Notes under the pieces: model-generated
What the model saw: only the letters and a program-made list of their open reading frames with translations
What the model was told of the DNA's origin: nothing
Databases searched by the model: none
Program-made: the position numbers and the translations under genes
Assembly (NCBI GenBank): GCA_964575455.1
Contig: CAZNRX010000002.1
Coordinates: forward strand, 62,001 to 126,000
Direction of reading: 5' to 3'
DNA length: 64,000 nt
Origin: SKLM01 sp964575455
GTDB taxonomy: Bacteria > Chloroflexota > Anaerolineae > B4-G1
Shown: positions 32,388 through 40,636 of the stretch, in pieces
Position numbering within the stretch: position 1 is the first letter of the stretch
How the letters are laid out: every line of letters starts with the position of its first letter

Positions 32388-32392
32388 CGTCG

Positions 32393-33094
32393 TCAGCCTT
32401 CGAAGCGGTATCCCATGCCGTGCTCCGTCAGGATGTAACGGGGGTTGCTTGGATCAGGTTCAATCTTCTGCCGCAGCCGCCAGATGTAAAGGCGCACGTA
32501 CCCCTTCTCGTCGGTGTACTCGAAGCCCCAGACGTTTTCGAGGATCTGTTCGAAGCTCAGCAGTCGACCGCAATTCTGGATAAGGTAGAAGAGCAACTTC
32601 TGTTCTGTGGGCGTCAGGTCGACGATCTCGTCGTTGCGTCGTACCTCTGCCCGCTCGGTGTCGACCACGAGGTGATCGTCCGAGTAGGCCACCTTCTCCT
32701 CCTGGCCCGGCTGCGAGGATCGTGAGCGCCGCAGGACGGCCTCGATGCGGGCCTCAAGCTCTCGCATGCTGAAGGGCTTGGAGACGTAGTCGTCGGCGCC
32801 CAGCTTGAGCCCCTTGACCCGCTCGGTCTCCGCTCCGCGGGCTGTGAGCATGATGACGGGCAGGTCGGTCATCTCTCGGATGCGTCTCAACACCTCCCAT
32901 CCGTCGATGCCGGGCATCATGACGTCGAGGCAGACCAGGTCAGGATGGGTTTCGTAGAGCTTGCGCAGGCCCTCGCTTCCCTTTTGAGCTTTGATGACGT
33001 GATAGCCGTGCCGGCCGAAGTAGAGCTCCAGGGCACGGAGAAGTCCTTCGTCATCGTCGACGATGAGCAGTTTCCGCTTAGTGTCGTCGCCCAA
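32393..33094 (-). CDS. OmpR/PhoB-family response regulator
   Basis: A receiver (KLLIVDDDEG; phosphoacceptor in LVCLDVMMPGIDG; K in DDYVSKPFSMRELEARI) is followed by a winged-helix domain (VDLTPTEQKLLFYLIQNCGRLLSFEQILENVWG, then VRLYIWRLRQKIEPDPSNPRYILTEHGMGYRFEG). It is close to KdpE/PhoB-type regulators. I place the start at TTG 33094 with GGGAG 7 nt upstream, giving about 233 residues; a longer frame from ATG 33169 adds an unconserved leader that runs through the probable promoter. No kinase gene is adjacent. Its 3' end faces the sigma-54 operon, with 5 bp between stops and no visible terminator. Confidence 0.88.
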   Translation of the reverse strand: MGDDTKRKLLIVDDDEGLLRALELYFGRHGYHVIKAQKGSEGLRKLYETHPDLVCLDVMMPGIDGWEVLRRIREMTDLPVIMLTARGAETERVKGLKLGADDYVSKPFSMRELEARIEAVLRRSRSSQPGQEEKVAYSDDHLVVDTERAEVRRNDEIVDLTPTEQKLLFYLIQNCGRLLSFEQILENVWGFEYTDEKGYVRLYIWRLRQKIEPDPSNPRYILTEHGMGYRFEG

Positions 33095-33160
33095 AGCTGC
33101 GCTCCCGTTCCTTTTGAGTTGAGTGGTCGAGTGGTCGGTCCAACGTGACCCTTCTGAGGC

Positions 33161-33189
33161 ATGGTACACTCACTTTGCATATTTAGCAA
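33161..33189 (-). promoter_or_regulatory. Candidate promoter of the OmpR-type regulator
   Basis: Minus-strand TTGCTA (33184-33189), 17-bp spacer, TACCAT (33161-33166), about 60 nt before TTG 33094. Confidence 0.35.
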
Positions 33190-33376
33190 GGAGTTGCTCA
33201 TCCTTTCCCCTCGTTTGGACTTGCGCTTTTTCAGATACGGGAGTAGACTAGGGCTTGTTCAGAGTTCTCCGCGGCCCTCGGCAGCGCCCTCAACAGGCTA
33301 CGGGCAGGCTCGGGGGATACGCGGGATCTCTGCTTGCTGGCGGCGCATCGTCGGGCAGCCGTGAGTGTTGTAGTTC

Positions 33377-34036
33377 GTGAAGTCGGATGAGGAGCAGTGG
33401 AACAAGCGCTATCCCATGAACCAGGGCACGATGATCGTTGTCGGTGTGTCGTTGCTTCTCGTCGTGTGGTACGTCGCCGGTCACATCCACAATCGTCGGC
33501 GCGGCCTCCGCCACCGCCGCTGGTTGGAGGCTGGCCTTGAGGCGCTGGACGGTGAGAGAGAGGCTGGCTGGATCGGCTCGCCGGCCTCGGGTGTGCGGGT
33601 CAACATCAGGCGTGCGAAGGACCCCTTTCGGCGTCTGGAGATCACTCTGCTGCTGGAGAACCGCGAGATCCCCCTTCTATGGCTGTTGGATCGTTTGCGC
33701 GGAAGGCGGGACAGGATTATAATGCGTGGTACACTTCGCTCACCTAGACGTGGGGAGGTCGAGGTGGCCTCCAACTGGCGGAAGGATCGGCAGGCGGATT
33801 CATGGACGTGGCAAGAGGGACCGCATGGGCTCCACGTTGGACATCGGGGCCACCACGGTCAGCGAATGGCGACCACTTTGGAGCCCTGGCTCGACACCTA
33901 CGGGTCTCACCTGGATCGCTTCTGTTGGCGCAAGCAAGATCCTCACATCAACCTTCAATTGAGCATCGCTGGATTACTCGAGACGAAAGCCGAGACATTT
34001 CTTATTGACCTGAGCGCTGCATTGCGGGCGAGTTGA
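33377..34036 (+). CDS. Hypothetical single-pass membrane protein
   Basis: 219 residues from GTG 33377, or 206 from ATG 33416, which puts the TM (MIVVGVSLLLVVWYVAGHI) right at the N-terminus. The TM is followed by a basic region and a soluble domain with RRLEITLLLENREIPLLWLLDRLRGRRDRIIMRGTL and HINLQLSIAGLLETKAETFLIDLSAALRA. The GRRDR..RG pattern suggests a cytoplasmic domain near the membrane face. I do not recognise the family. It is followed after 162 bp by cstA on the same strand. Confidence 0.72.
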   Translation: MKSDEEQWNKRYPMNQGTMIVVGVSLLLVVWYVAGHIHNRRRGLRHRRWLEAGLEALDGEREAGWIGSPASGVRVNIRRAKDPFRRLEITLLLENREIPLLWLLDRLRGRRDRIIMRGTLRSPRRGEVEVASNWRKDRQADSWTWQEGPHGLHVGHRGHHGQRMATTLEPWLDTYGSHLDRFCWRKQDPHINLQLSIAGLLETKAETFLIDLSAALRAS

Positions 34037-34057
34037 CAAGCGCGACGTTTCTGGACC

Positions 34058-34070
34058 CTATCCAGGATAG
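34058..34070 (+). promoter_or_regulatory. Palindrome in the cstA leader
   Basis: CTATCC-A-GGATAG, followed by a CCCCCTTGGGGG inverted repeat near 34074-34086. A possible operator or leader structure; a TTGACA lies at 34033 without a matching -10. Confidence 0.3.
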
Positions 34071-34198
34071 AGTACCCCCTTGGGGGCTTATCATCGGGGG
34101 CAGAAGGAGGTGGTGAAAGAAGGCGATAGGTACCCCCAGCATCAGGTGTGAATCGTGTCAGTGACTCTCGGTCTAATGCAAAAAGGAGGCAATAGAGC

Positions 34199-35917
34199 AT
34201 GAATGCGATCGTCGTTCTGATTATCGCGGCCATTGGTCTCGGTGTGGGCTACTTCCTCTACGCTCGAAGCATCAACCGGAACATCATCCAGCCCGACGAC
34301 AGCAGGGCCACGCCAGCGAAAATGTACATGGACGGTGTCGACTTCACACCGGCCAGTCGTAACGTCCTATTTGGTTATCAGTTCAAGTCGATTGCGGCGC
34401 TGGGTCCCATTGGGGGGCCCATCGTAGCGGCGCAGTACGGTTGGCTCCCCGGGCTCTTGTGGATCATCCTGGGCACGTTCTTCATCGGTTGGGTTCAGGA
34501 CTACGCCAGCATCGTGGTCCCCATGCGCGAGGAGGGCGATACCTTCGGCGCCCTGAGCTATAAGCTCATCTCGCCGCGGGCCCGGAATATCCTCCTGATC
34601 TTCATCTACCTCTATCTGCTCCTCATCATGGGCGCCTTCGGCCAGGTGATCGGCGTCAACTTCATGTCGAACCCCAAGGTGCCCTTTGGGCTCCTCTCCA
34701 TTCTGCTGATGGGGATCCTGGCGGGGCAGATGACGTACAAGTGGAAACAGGACATCATCCTCACCACGGTGATCACCGTGATTGTCGCGCTGGGCGGCAT
34801 CGTGTTGGGGCAGACACCCTTTGTGAGCGGCATCTTCGAAGGGATGAATAGTGCCCTGGCTAACTTCAGCTTCCTGGGCAACACAGGGATCCAATGGGTC
34901 TGGCCCATCATCTTCGCCATCATCTGCTACCTGGGCGCCGTGCTTCCCATCTGGCGCTGGGCGCAGCCCACCAACTACGTCTCCTTCTGGATCGTCGCAC
35001 TGGGCATGGCCGCCGGCGTCTTGGGCATGATCGTCTGGACCTTCCAGGGCGGCGCCACCTTCGGCGACTTCCCGGCCTTCACCAGCTTCACTGTCGCCGG
35101 GCTAGGCCCCCTGTGGCCGATCCTGTTCGTCACCATCGCCTGTGGTGCCATCTCAGGTTGGCACAGCCTGGTATCCAGCTCCGGTACGGCCCGGCAGATC
35201 GAGAAGGAGAGCGACGCGCTCCCCGTCGGCGGCGGAGCTATGTGGATGGAGATGATCGTGGCCGTCATCGCCCTGCTGACGGCGACCGCGGCCACAGGAG
35301 GTTGGGAGGCCTACCAGGAAGCCTATACCGGTGGTAAGTTCGGCGTTTTCGCGGTGGGTCTCGCCGAGTTCATGAACCGCGTCGGGATTCCGCTGGGCTT
35401 CGGCAACGCCTACGGCATGGTCTTCCTGACCATCATGGGCTTGACCATCTGCTACCTGGTGGTGCGCTTCATGCGCGTGGCCAGCGCGGAGTTCCTGGGC
35501 GGCGCGATTCCGATCCTGAAGAACATTCATATTGGCGCCATCGTGGCCCTGCTGCTGTCGCTCCTGGTCATCTGGACAGGCGTCTGGCAGACAATCTGGG
35601 TGCTCTTCGGTGGAGCGAATCAGATGATGGCGTCCCTGGCGCTGATGATCATCACCATCTGGCTGACGTCCAAGGGCAGGATAGCGACTTGGACCTTCTG
35701 GCCTGGCGTGTTCATGTACGTCACAACCATCGCCGCTTTGGCCTATACGGGTTACAACGCTTTGGCACAGGCGTTCACCGGTGCCAGCGTGACAGGCAAC
35801 CTCATCGCCGGCGTCATCGCTGCGATCCTGATCGTCTGCGCGCTGATCCTCGGCTACGACGGCGTGCAGGCGCTCAACCGGGAGCGCAGAGCGGCCCCCG
35901 CTACGGCTTCGAAGTAG
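34199..35917 (+). CDS. cstA: CstA-family carbon-starvation transporter
   Basis: 572 residues with about sixteen hydrophobic segments. CstA landmarks: SIAALGPIGGPIVAAQYGWLPGLLWIILGTFFIGWVQDYAS, then VSSSGTARQIEKESDA and the final LIVCALILGYDGVQALNRE. Family members import peptides or pyruvate during carbon limitation. Length is nearer the shorter CstA type than the roughly 700-residue enteric proteins. AAAAGGAGG precedes ATG 34199. The next four genes follow on the same strand with small gaps: two paralogous small proteins and two ArsA-like ATPases. That suggests a functional unit not found with enteric cstA, which is paired with the YbdD/YjiX small protein. Confidence 0.93.
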   Translation: MNAIVVLIIAAIGLGVGYFLYARSINRNIIQPDDSRATPAKMYMDGVDFTPASRNVLFGYQFKSIAALGPIGGPIVAAQYGWLPGLLWIILGTFFIGWVQDYASIVVPMREEGDTFGALSYKLISPRARNILLIFIYLYLLLIMGAFGQVIGVNFMSNPKVPFGLLSILLMGILAGQMTYKWKQDIILTTVITVIVALGGIVLGQTPFVSGIFEGMNSALANFSFLGNTGIQWVWPIIFAIICYLGAVLPIWRWAQPTNYVSFWIVALGMAAGVLGMIVWTFQGGATFGDFPAFTSFTVAGLGPLWPILFVTIACGAISGWHSLVSSSGTARQIEKESDALPVGGGAMWMEMIVAVIALLTATAATGGWEAYQEAYTGGKFGVFAVGLAEFMNRVGIPLGFGNAYGMVFLTIMGLTICYLVVRFMRVASAEFLGGAIPILKNIHIGAIVALLLSLLVIWTGVWQTIWVLFGGANQMMASLALMIITIWLTSKGRIATWTFWPGVFMYVTTIAALAYTGYNALAQAFTGASVTGNLIAGVIAAILIVCALILGYDGVQALNRERRAAPATASK

Positions 35918-35930
35918 TCGTCTACGCCTT

Positions 35931-35967
35931 GTCGATGGGAGGGATCGCCCCCGAGCCTCCCATCGAC
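35931..35967 (+). other. Perfect 12-bp stem-loop after cstA
   Basis: Arms GTCGATGGGAGG (35931-35942) and CCTCCCATCGAC (35956-35967), 13-nt loop, no T-tail. It ends 13 nt before the next start, so it could stabilise the cstA transcript or limit read-through. Confidence 0.55.
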
Positions 35968-35979
35968 AGGCAGGACGGG

Positions 35980-36288
35980 ATGTGCGGTATGGAGACACCT
36001 AGCTGGAGGGAGATCGAGGCCAAGCTGGGTGACGTCGCCAAGGCGGCACGCGAGATCCTATACGGGATGAGCGTGTATGAGTGGGTGCGAGGAGCCCGTA
36101 AGTCTCGAGGCGAACTGGAGCGCGTCTTCATCCTGATTGTGTTCGGCGATCTGCTGGGCGTTCCCATTCTACCCCCCTACTACACACTGCGGCTGCTGCC
36201 CTACGTCGTTCCGCGCCTCGAGACCTGGCGGCGCAGCATGCTCAGGGAGCGGGACCTGACGGATCTTTTCGACGAGGATATCGGTTAA
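35980..36288 (+). CDS. Small protein of the LGVPILPPYY family, copy 1
   Basis: About 102 residues from ATG 35980 (99 from ATG 35989). The core reads AAREILYGMSVYEWVRGARKSRGELERVFILIVFGDLLGVPILPPYYTLRLLPYVVPRLETWRRSMLRERDLTD. The motif GDLLGVPILPPYY and the closing MLRERDLTD are shared with the next gene. The VFILIVFGDLLGVPILPPYY stretch is hydrophobic enough for a monotopic or hairpin membrane segment. Function unknown. Position between cstA and the ArsA-like ATPases suggests a membrane client or adaptor. Confidence 0.8.
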   Translation: MCGMETPSWREIEAKLGDVAKAAREILYGMSVYEWVRGARKSRGELERVFILIVFGDLLGVPILPPYYTLRLLPYVVPRLETWRRSMLRERDLTDLFDEDIG

Positions 36289-36316
36289 CGTGAATAGGCG
36301 ATTAAGGAGAATCGAT

Positions 36317-36595
36317 ATGACCGAGGAAGAGAGAAGGAGTATTCTGAAGCGGTTAGGCGGCTCCGTCAAGGAGTTCCTGTACGGCATGGCCGGCCACGAC
36401 ATGACGCGGTTTGCGCTCAAGACGCGTGGGAGTATGGAGCACTTGTTCATCTTGATTACGATGGGTGATCTGCTTGGCGTGCCTATTCTCCCCCCCTACT
36501 ATTCCCTGCGTCTACTTCCGTACGTCGTGCCCCAGATCAGCACCTGGAAGCGGCGCATGCTGCGCGAGCGGGATCTGACGGACGCACTTGCGTGA
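36317..36595 (+). CDS. Small protein of the LGVPILPPYY family, copy 2
   Basis: 93 residues from ATG 36317, preceded by AAGGAGAATCGAT; an upstream GTG (36290) lacks an RBS. It repeats the plan of copy 1: VKEFLYGMAGHDMTRFALKTRGSMEHLFILITMGDLLGVPILPPYYSLRLLPYVVPQISTWKRRMLRERDLTD. The two proteins diverge at both ends but keep the central motif nearly unchanged, so they probably form a hetero-oligomer or bind one partner each. The ArsA-like gene begins 12 bp after the stop. Confidence 0.82.
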   Translation: MTEEERRSILKRLGGSVKEFLYGMAGHDMTRFALKTRGSMEHLFILITMGDLLGVPILPPYYSLRLLPYVVPQISTWKRRMLRERDLTDALA

Positions 36596-36607
36596 AAGGA
36601 GCAACCA

Positions 36608-37591
36608 TTGTCACTTGCAAAGATCTTCAAGGAAAACCCCGAGCGTCGCTACGTCATGTACGGCGGCAAGGGGGGTCTGGGTAAGACCACGTTCTCCGCT
36701 GCGACCGCCTACTGGTTGGCCAAGCAGGGGCATAAGGTCCTGGTCTTCTCCGTGGATCCGCAGGCATCGCTCACGGACATCTTCGAGCAGGACATCTTCG
36801 GCAAGGGGCCGGTGGAGATCGTACCCAACCTCTACGCACAGGAGATCGACGCCGACCAGCACATCCAGGAGTATCAAGAGGAGATCCGGCAGAAGATTCG
36901 GGACATGTACGGCTTCGAGGAGGTGCCGGAGGAGGTCGAGAGTTACATCCAGGCCGCCGCGGCCGAGCCGGCGATGGAGGAGAGCGCCATCTTCGACAAG
37001 GTGGTGGACATCATCGTTGGCGGCGAGTACGACTACTACATCTACGACCTGGTCCCGCTGGGACATGCGCTCTACTATCTGAGCATGGCCAGCGTCTACG
37101 ACGAGTGGATCGAGAAGATCACCACGCTCCGAGAGGAGATGCAAGAGTACTCGCAGGTCGCCGCCATCCTCGAGCGGGAGGAGGAGACCGAAGAGGATCA
37201 GATCCTTGCCGAGCTGCAGGACATTCGATACCGGATCAACACCTCTTCCAGCATCCTCACCGATAATCAGAAGACAGCTTTCTTCTTCGTCATCATCCCT
37301 GAGGAGATGGCCCTGGTCGACACGCAGAAGGCCGCCACGAAGTTCGCTGAGTTCGACGTCCCGCTGATCGGCTACATCGTCAACCGGGTGCTCCCGCCGG
37401 AGCTGGCGGATGAGGACATCCCCGTGTACTTGGAGAACCGGATTGCGATGCAGAGAGAGTACCTGGCGAAGATCGACAATCTCTTTGGCGCCGAGGTCTT
37501 GGCCAGAGTCCCGGAGTTCGAGCGAGACATCACTGGACTGGATATGATCGCGCGGATGGCGGAGACAATGTTTGGAGGTGAGACGCTATGA
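36608..37591 (+). CDS. ArsA/Get3-like ATPase, first of a tandem pair
   Basis: 327 residues from TTG 36608, with AAAGGAG 7 nt upstream. Deviant Walker A KGGLGKTT starts at 21, and FSVDPQASLTDIF takes the place of the usual STDPAHSLSD switch I. Switch II is DLVPLGHALYYL instead of DTAPTGHTLRLL. These changes keep the fold but alter residues that sense nucleotide. The C-terminal half (KTAFFFVIIPEEMALVDTQKAA..GYIVNRVLPP) is typical of the ArsA/Get3 group, which moves metalloids or tail-anchored proteins. No arsenite-binding cysteines are visible, so arsenic export is unlikely. The stop overlaps the start of the second copy by 4 bp. Confidence 0.85.
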   Translation: MSLAKIFKENPERRYVMYGGKGGLGKTTFSAATAYWLAKQGHKVLVFSVDPQASLTDIFEQDIFGKGPVEIVPNLYAQEIDADQHIQEYQEEIRQKIRDMYGFEEVPEEVESYIQAAAAEPAMEESAIFDKVVDIIVGGEYDYYIYDLVPLGHALYYLSMASVYDEWIEKITTLREEMQEYSQVAAILEREEETEEDQILAELQDIRYRINTSSSILTDNQKTAFFFVIIPEEMALVDTQKAATKFAEFDVPLIGYIVNRVLPPELADEDIPVYLENRIAMQREYLAKIDNLFGAEVLARVPEFERDITGLDMIARMAETMFGGETL

Positions 37592-38613
37592 TGGGAGCAA
37601 ACGACCCGGGGACGGGCCACACTCCGAGCGTGCGTGATCACATCGAGAAGTCGACGCTTGATTTCGTGAGGGAGCACCCTAGCCTGAAGTACAACTTCTT
37701 CGGTGGCAAGGGCGGCGTGGGGAAGACGGTCATGGCGGGGGCAGCCGCGCTATGGTACGCACACCAGGGCAAGCGGACGCTGCTGGCCTCCACCAACCCT
37801 GTCCACTCGCTGACCGGCATGCTGGGCCAGGACGTCTTCGGAAAGCCCACGCTGGTGGAGGGCGAATCCAGCTTCTGGGCCTACGAGATCGACACCAAGG
37901 ACACCATCGACGAGTCGAAGAAGGAGATCCGCGAGAAGATCGAGTGGTTCCTCAAGTACGCGGATATCAAGACCAAGGCCGAGGACTTCGTGGAGTCGGC
38001 GACGATGAACCCGGCTTTCGAGGAGTCGGCCATGTTCGAGAACATGATCGATCTCATGTTCGAGGATGAGTACGAGGTCTACGTCTTCGACACTGCTCCG
38101 ACGGCCAACGCACGCCGTCTTCTCGGCATGTCGGACGTCTACTCCATGTGGGTCAACAAGATGGTTCAGAGTCGCGAGGAGGCGCAGAGCCTGAAGGAGC
38201 TCCTCTCCTACAGCAGGGAGAAGGAGAAGGATCCTTTGATGGATTACCTCTTGACCTTCCGCGACCGCATGGGCCACGCCAAGGAGCTGCTGACTGACGC
38301 GAGGAAGACCGCCTTCTTCTTCATCACGCTGCCGGAAGCGCTGCCCATTGCGGTAATTGAGCGCTTCCTCAAATGGTTCGAGGAGTTCGGCATCCCGGTT
38401 GGCGGCGTGGTGGTCAACATGCGGATCGATCCGGCTGACCTGGGCGACACCCCGCCGGATTTCGTGCGCAATCGCATGGAGATGCAGCGCGAGTACATGG
38501 AGGAGATCTGGGATCGCTTCGACAACGTACGGGCGATCGTGCCCCTGTTCGAGACCCAGGTGCAGGGCGTCGATATGTTGGAGAGGGCGGCCAGCAACTT
38601 GTTCGCTGAGTAG
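37588..38613 (+). CDS. ArsA/Get3-like ATPase, second of a tandem pair
   Basis: 341 residues. Walker A GGKGGVGKTV at 39-48; switch I STNPVHSLTGMLG (Asp of DPAHS replaced by Asn); switch II VFDTAPTANARRLL. C-terminal KTAFFFITLPEALPIAVIERFLKWFEEFGIPVGGVVVNM is shared with copy 1. Copies 1 and 2 deviate at different switch positions, consistent with an obligate heterodimer in the way the two halves of ArsA work together. No cysteine triad for arsenite is visible. They probably act with the small PPYY proteins and CstA; whether in membrane insertion or transporter control is open. Confidence 0.85.
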   Translation: MMGANDPGTGHTPSVRDHIEKSTLDFVREHPSLKYNFFGGKGGVGKTVMAGAAALWYAHQGKRTLLASTNPVHSLTGMLGQDVFGKPTLVEGESSFWAYEIDTKDTIDESKKEIREKIEWFLKYADIKTKAEDFVESATMNPAFEESAMFENMIDLMFEDEYEVYVFDTAPTANARRLLGMSDVYSMWVNKMVQSREEAQSLKELLSYSREKEKDPLMDYLLTFRDRMGHAKELLTDARKTAFFFITLPEALPIAVIERFLKWFEEFGIPVGGVVVNMRIDPADLGDTPPDFVRNRMEMQREYMEEIWDRFDNVRAIVPLFETQVQGVDMLERAASNLFAE

Positions 38614-38746
38614 ACCCTGGTAGAATCAGGCGGTGGGATGAGGGGCCTGACACTGGCGCTCAAAGCTTCGTTCAGGTCGGTGTCGTCTCATCGCTCTGGT
38701 TGGGCCAGCGGTTCGGCTTGAGACGCGCGACGGGCCTGTGCTCCAG

Positions 38747-38818
38747 GGAGTGGTGTCTACTCCAGGAGTGATGTGTACTCCAGGAGTGATGTGTACTCCA
38801 GGAGTGATGTGTACTCCC
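38747..38818 (-). repeat. Four tandem 18-bp family B repeats in the gap after the ArsA pair
   Basis: GGAGTGGTGTCTACTCCA followed by three copies of GGAGTGATGTGTACTCC(A/C). In inverse orientation they match the units in the protease gene. They occupy the 275-bp gap 38614-38888, in which I see nothing else except weak promoter-like bases. Confidence 0.9.
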
Positions 38819-38888
38819 GTGGTCAGTACAGACCCGCCGGAAGAACGAGGTCATAGGTTGCGCTATCAGCGATCGAGGTGTAGGTAGC

Positions 38889-39506
38889 ATGCAGATGGAT
38901 TCTCCGCTCGTCATACCATTGGTTGGTTTGGTGTATCTCTTGGGGTTCGGCGCCCTGTCGTTCGTTCGTCGGCAGGGGCTCTCTGTCCGCTTTGCGATTG
39001 AGGGGCTGATCATCACGGGCATCGGGACCGGCGTGCGGTATGCCGGTCTCTCGATCCATCCACTTGTGTTCCTGGTCGTGCTCTATCTGGTCACGCTGCG
39101 GGTGCGGCTGTTGATCGACATCGGGAACTGGTTCAGCGCCCGGGGGCAGTGCGCGAGGGCCTTGGCCCTCTACCGCCTGGCGCTTCGTGTAGGTCCCGAC
39201 CTGAGCAGTTGGCAGATTGTGATGATCAATCGGGGCGTGGCCCAGCTGCGGAATCGAGACCCCGAGGGGGCCTATCTTACGCTTAGAGAGGCTCTGGCTG
39301 AGGAGGATGGACAGATTGGGGCGCGTCACCTGGCCGCCAGCTACTACAACCTCGGCCTGGCTTGTCGCCGGTCGGGGCGTGAGGCGGAAGCGGTTCGCCG
39401 CTTCAATGAGGCGTTGGATGCCTGGCCCAACTCGATCTATGGACGAGCGGCTGAGACGGAGCTGAATAGAGGGACGGGAGGCGACCCCGCAGCCAAACCC
39501 GAGTGA
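38889..39506 (+). CDS. Membrane-anchored TPR protein of unknown function
   Basis: 205 residues. Two to three N-terminal hydrophobic segments (LVIPLVGLVYLLGFGALSFV, FAIEGLIITGIGTGVRYAG, LVFLVVLYLVTLRVRLLI) precede two to three TPR-like units: ARGQCARALALYRLALRVGP, NRDPEGAYLTLREALAEED and ASYYNLGLACRRSGREAEAVRRFNEALDAWP. The TPR part would lie in the cytoplasm. ATG 38889 or ATG 38895 may be the start. It is followed by a clear intrinsic terminator and is probably monocistronic. Function not recognisable. Confidence 0.8.
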   Translation: MQMDSPLVIPLVGLVYLLGFGALSFVRRQGLSVRFAIEGLIITGIGTGVRYAGLSIHPLVFLVVLYLVTLRVRLLIDIGNWFSARGQCARALALYRLALRVGPDLSSWQIVMINRGVAQLRNRDPEGAYLTLREALAEEDGQIGARHLAASYYNLGLACRRSGREAEAVRRFNEALDAWPNSIYGRAAETELNRGTGGDPAAKPE

Positions 39507-39533
39507 GCGCAGGTCGTCGCGCCGGATGAGGAG

Positions 39534-39574
39534 CTCCCTGAAGCATCTTCTGCTCAGGGAGTTCTTTGTTTCTT
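39534..39574 (+). terminator. Rho-independent terminator after the TPR membrane gene
   Basis: Arms CTCCCTGA (39534-39541) and TCAGGGAG (39554-39561), 12-nt loop, then TTCTTTGTTTCTT. Confidence 0.85.
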
Positions 39575-39586
39575 GTTGGTCGACCT

Positions 39587-40636
39587 CTAGCGTTGGATGA
39601 TGACGGGCGTGCCCACCTCCGCCCAATGATAGAGCGTACGGGCGTCTTGGGTGCTTAGAATCACGCATCCGTAGGAGACCGGGGTGCCCAGGTAACCTTC
39701 CCACAGCCGCTGGCCGTTTGGCAGAATGGGGAGTGCGTGAATGCCGTTCTCCAGCGACCCCGCCCAGTAGATGCCGAGCCAGTAGGGCATTTGCAGGCTC
39801 CACGTGGACGCGTAGGCGTTCGGATACTTGTCCAGGATCTGGTACCTGCCGGGGGCTGTGCTCGCGCCGGGCATCCCGGTCGAGACGACGAAGGAGTGGA
39901 TCTGGGTGTCCCCCTGAAAGGTGGCCATGCGCTGTGCCGACAGGTCGATGAGGATCGATTTCTGCCCGCTGTGGTTGCTGCCAGAGCTTTGGCTCGGAGC
40001 TGAGGGCGATGCTAGGCTGCTTCTCTTCGGGATGACCAGCGTCTGCCCCGGGACGATAAGGGCTGGATTGCTGATGCTGTTGACGCGGATCAGCGTCCAG
40101 AGCGAGACGCTGTAGTGATGCGCGATGGATGACAGGGTCTCGCCTCTCTGCACCGTGTGAGTTGTCGAGGCGTGCTGGGGTTGATAGGAGACCGAGGAGG
40201 AGGTTGCGCTCCCCGGGATCGTCAGCTGTTGGCCAGCCCTGACCTGGTCTGCGTTGTAGAGGCCGTTGAGCTCGACCAGGGCTCTGACGGTGACGCCATA
40301 CTTGAGGGAGATGCGATAGAGATTTTCCCCGGCCTGGACGATGTGAGTGGTCCCCGCCTCCGCGGGCACCGTTGGCGCGTAGGCCGTGGGGATGATCAGG
40401 CGTTGCCCGGCATAGATCGTCGGAGAGGCGTTTACCCCCAGGTCCGCCAGGCCATTGACTCGACAGATGGCGTCGACCGTGGTGCCGTATCGCTGGGCCA
40501 GACTGAACAGCGTGTCGCCCCAGGCGACGGTGTGGACCACGTTGCCTTGACCACTCGACTGGGCCTGCGCGGACGGTGCAGCTAGGAGCGTGACGATCAG
40601 GAGCCCTGCCAGCAGCGTGTAGCTCGTCTTTCCCAT
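39587..40636 (-). CDS. Secreted LysM-YkuD L,D-transpeptidase
   Basis: 349 residues. The signal peptide (GKTSYTLLAGLLIVTLLAAPSAQA) fixes ATG 40636, behind GAGGGGGAATCTCG; the longer upstream frame has no export signal at its start. Three LysM repeats follow: HTVAWGDTLFSLAQRYGTTV, HIVQAGENLYRISLKYGVTV and HTVQRGETLSSIAHHYSVSL, each ending in a GQxLxIP strand. The C-terminal YkuD domain has GIHALPILPNG and catalytic SYGCVIL (His and Cys). It cross-links or anchors peptidoglycan peptides outside the membrane. It is divergently transcribed from the PIN-TRAM operon with its own promoter. Confidence 0.93.
   Translation of the reverse strand: MGKTSYTLLAGLLIVTLLAAPSAQAQSSGQGNVVHTVAWGDTLFSLAQRYGTTVDAICRVNGLADLGVNASPTIYAGQRLIIPTAYAPTVPAEAGTTHIVQAGENLYRISLKYGVTVRALVELNGLYNADQVRAGQQLTIPGSATSSSVSYQPQHASTTHTVQRGETLSSIAHHYSVSLWTLIRVNSISNPALIVPGQTLVIPKRSSLASPSAPSQSSGSNHSGQKSILIDLSAQRMATFQGDTQIHSFVVSTGMPGASTAPGRYQILDKYPNAYASTWSLQMPYWLGIYWAGSLENGIHALPILPNGQRLWEGYLGTPVSYGCVILSTQDARTLYHWAEVGTPVIIQR

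Noticed and set aside
33200..33376. A coding gene between the OmpR-type regulator and the hypothetical membrane gene
   Set aside because: Only a short frame without RBS or motifs is present; it contains a partial GGGAGTAGAC repeat.
36608..38613. An arsenic-resistance operon
   Set aside because: The ATPases lack arsenite-binding cysteines and there is no arsB, arsC, arsD or arsR gene nearby.
38747..38818. Tandem 18-bp repeats that could be taken for a CRISPR array
   Set aside because: Units abut with no unique spacers, are too short, and there are no cas genes.
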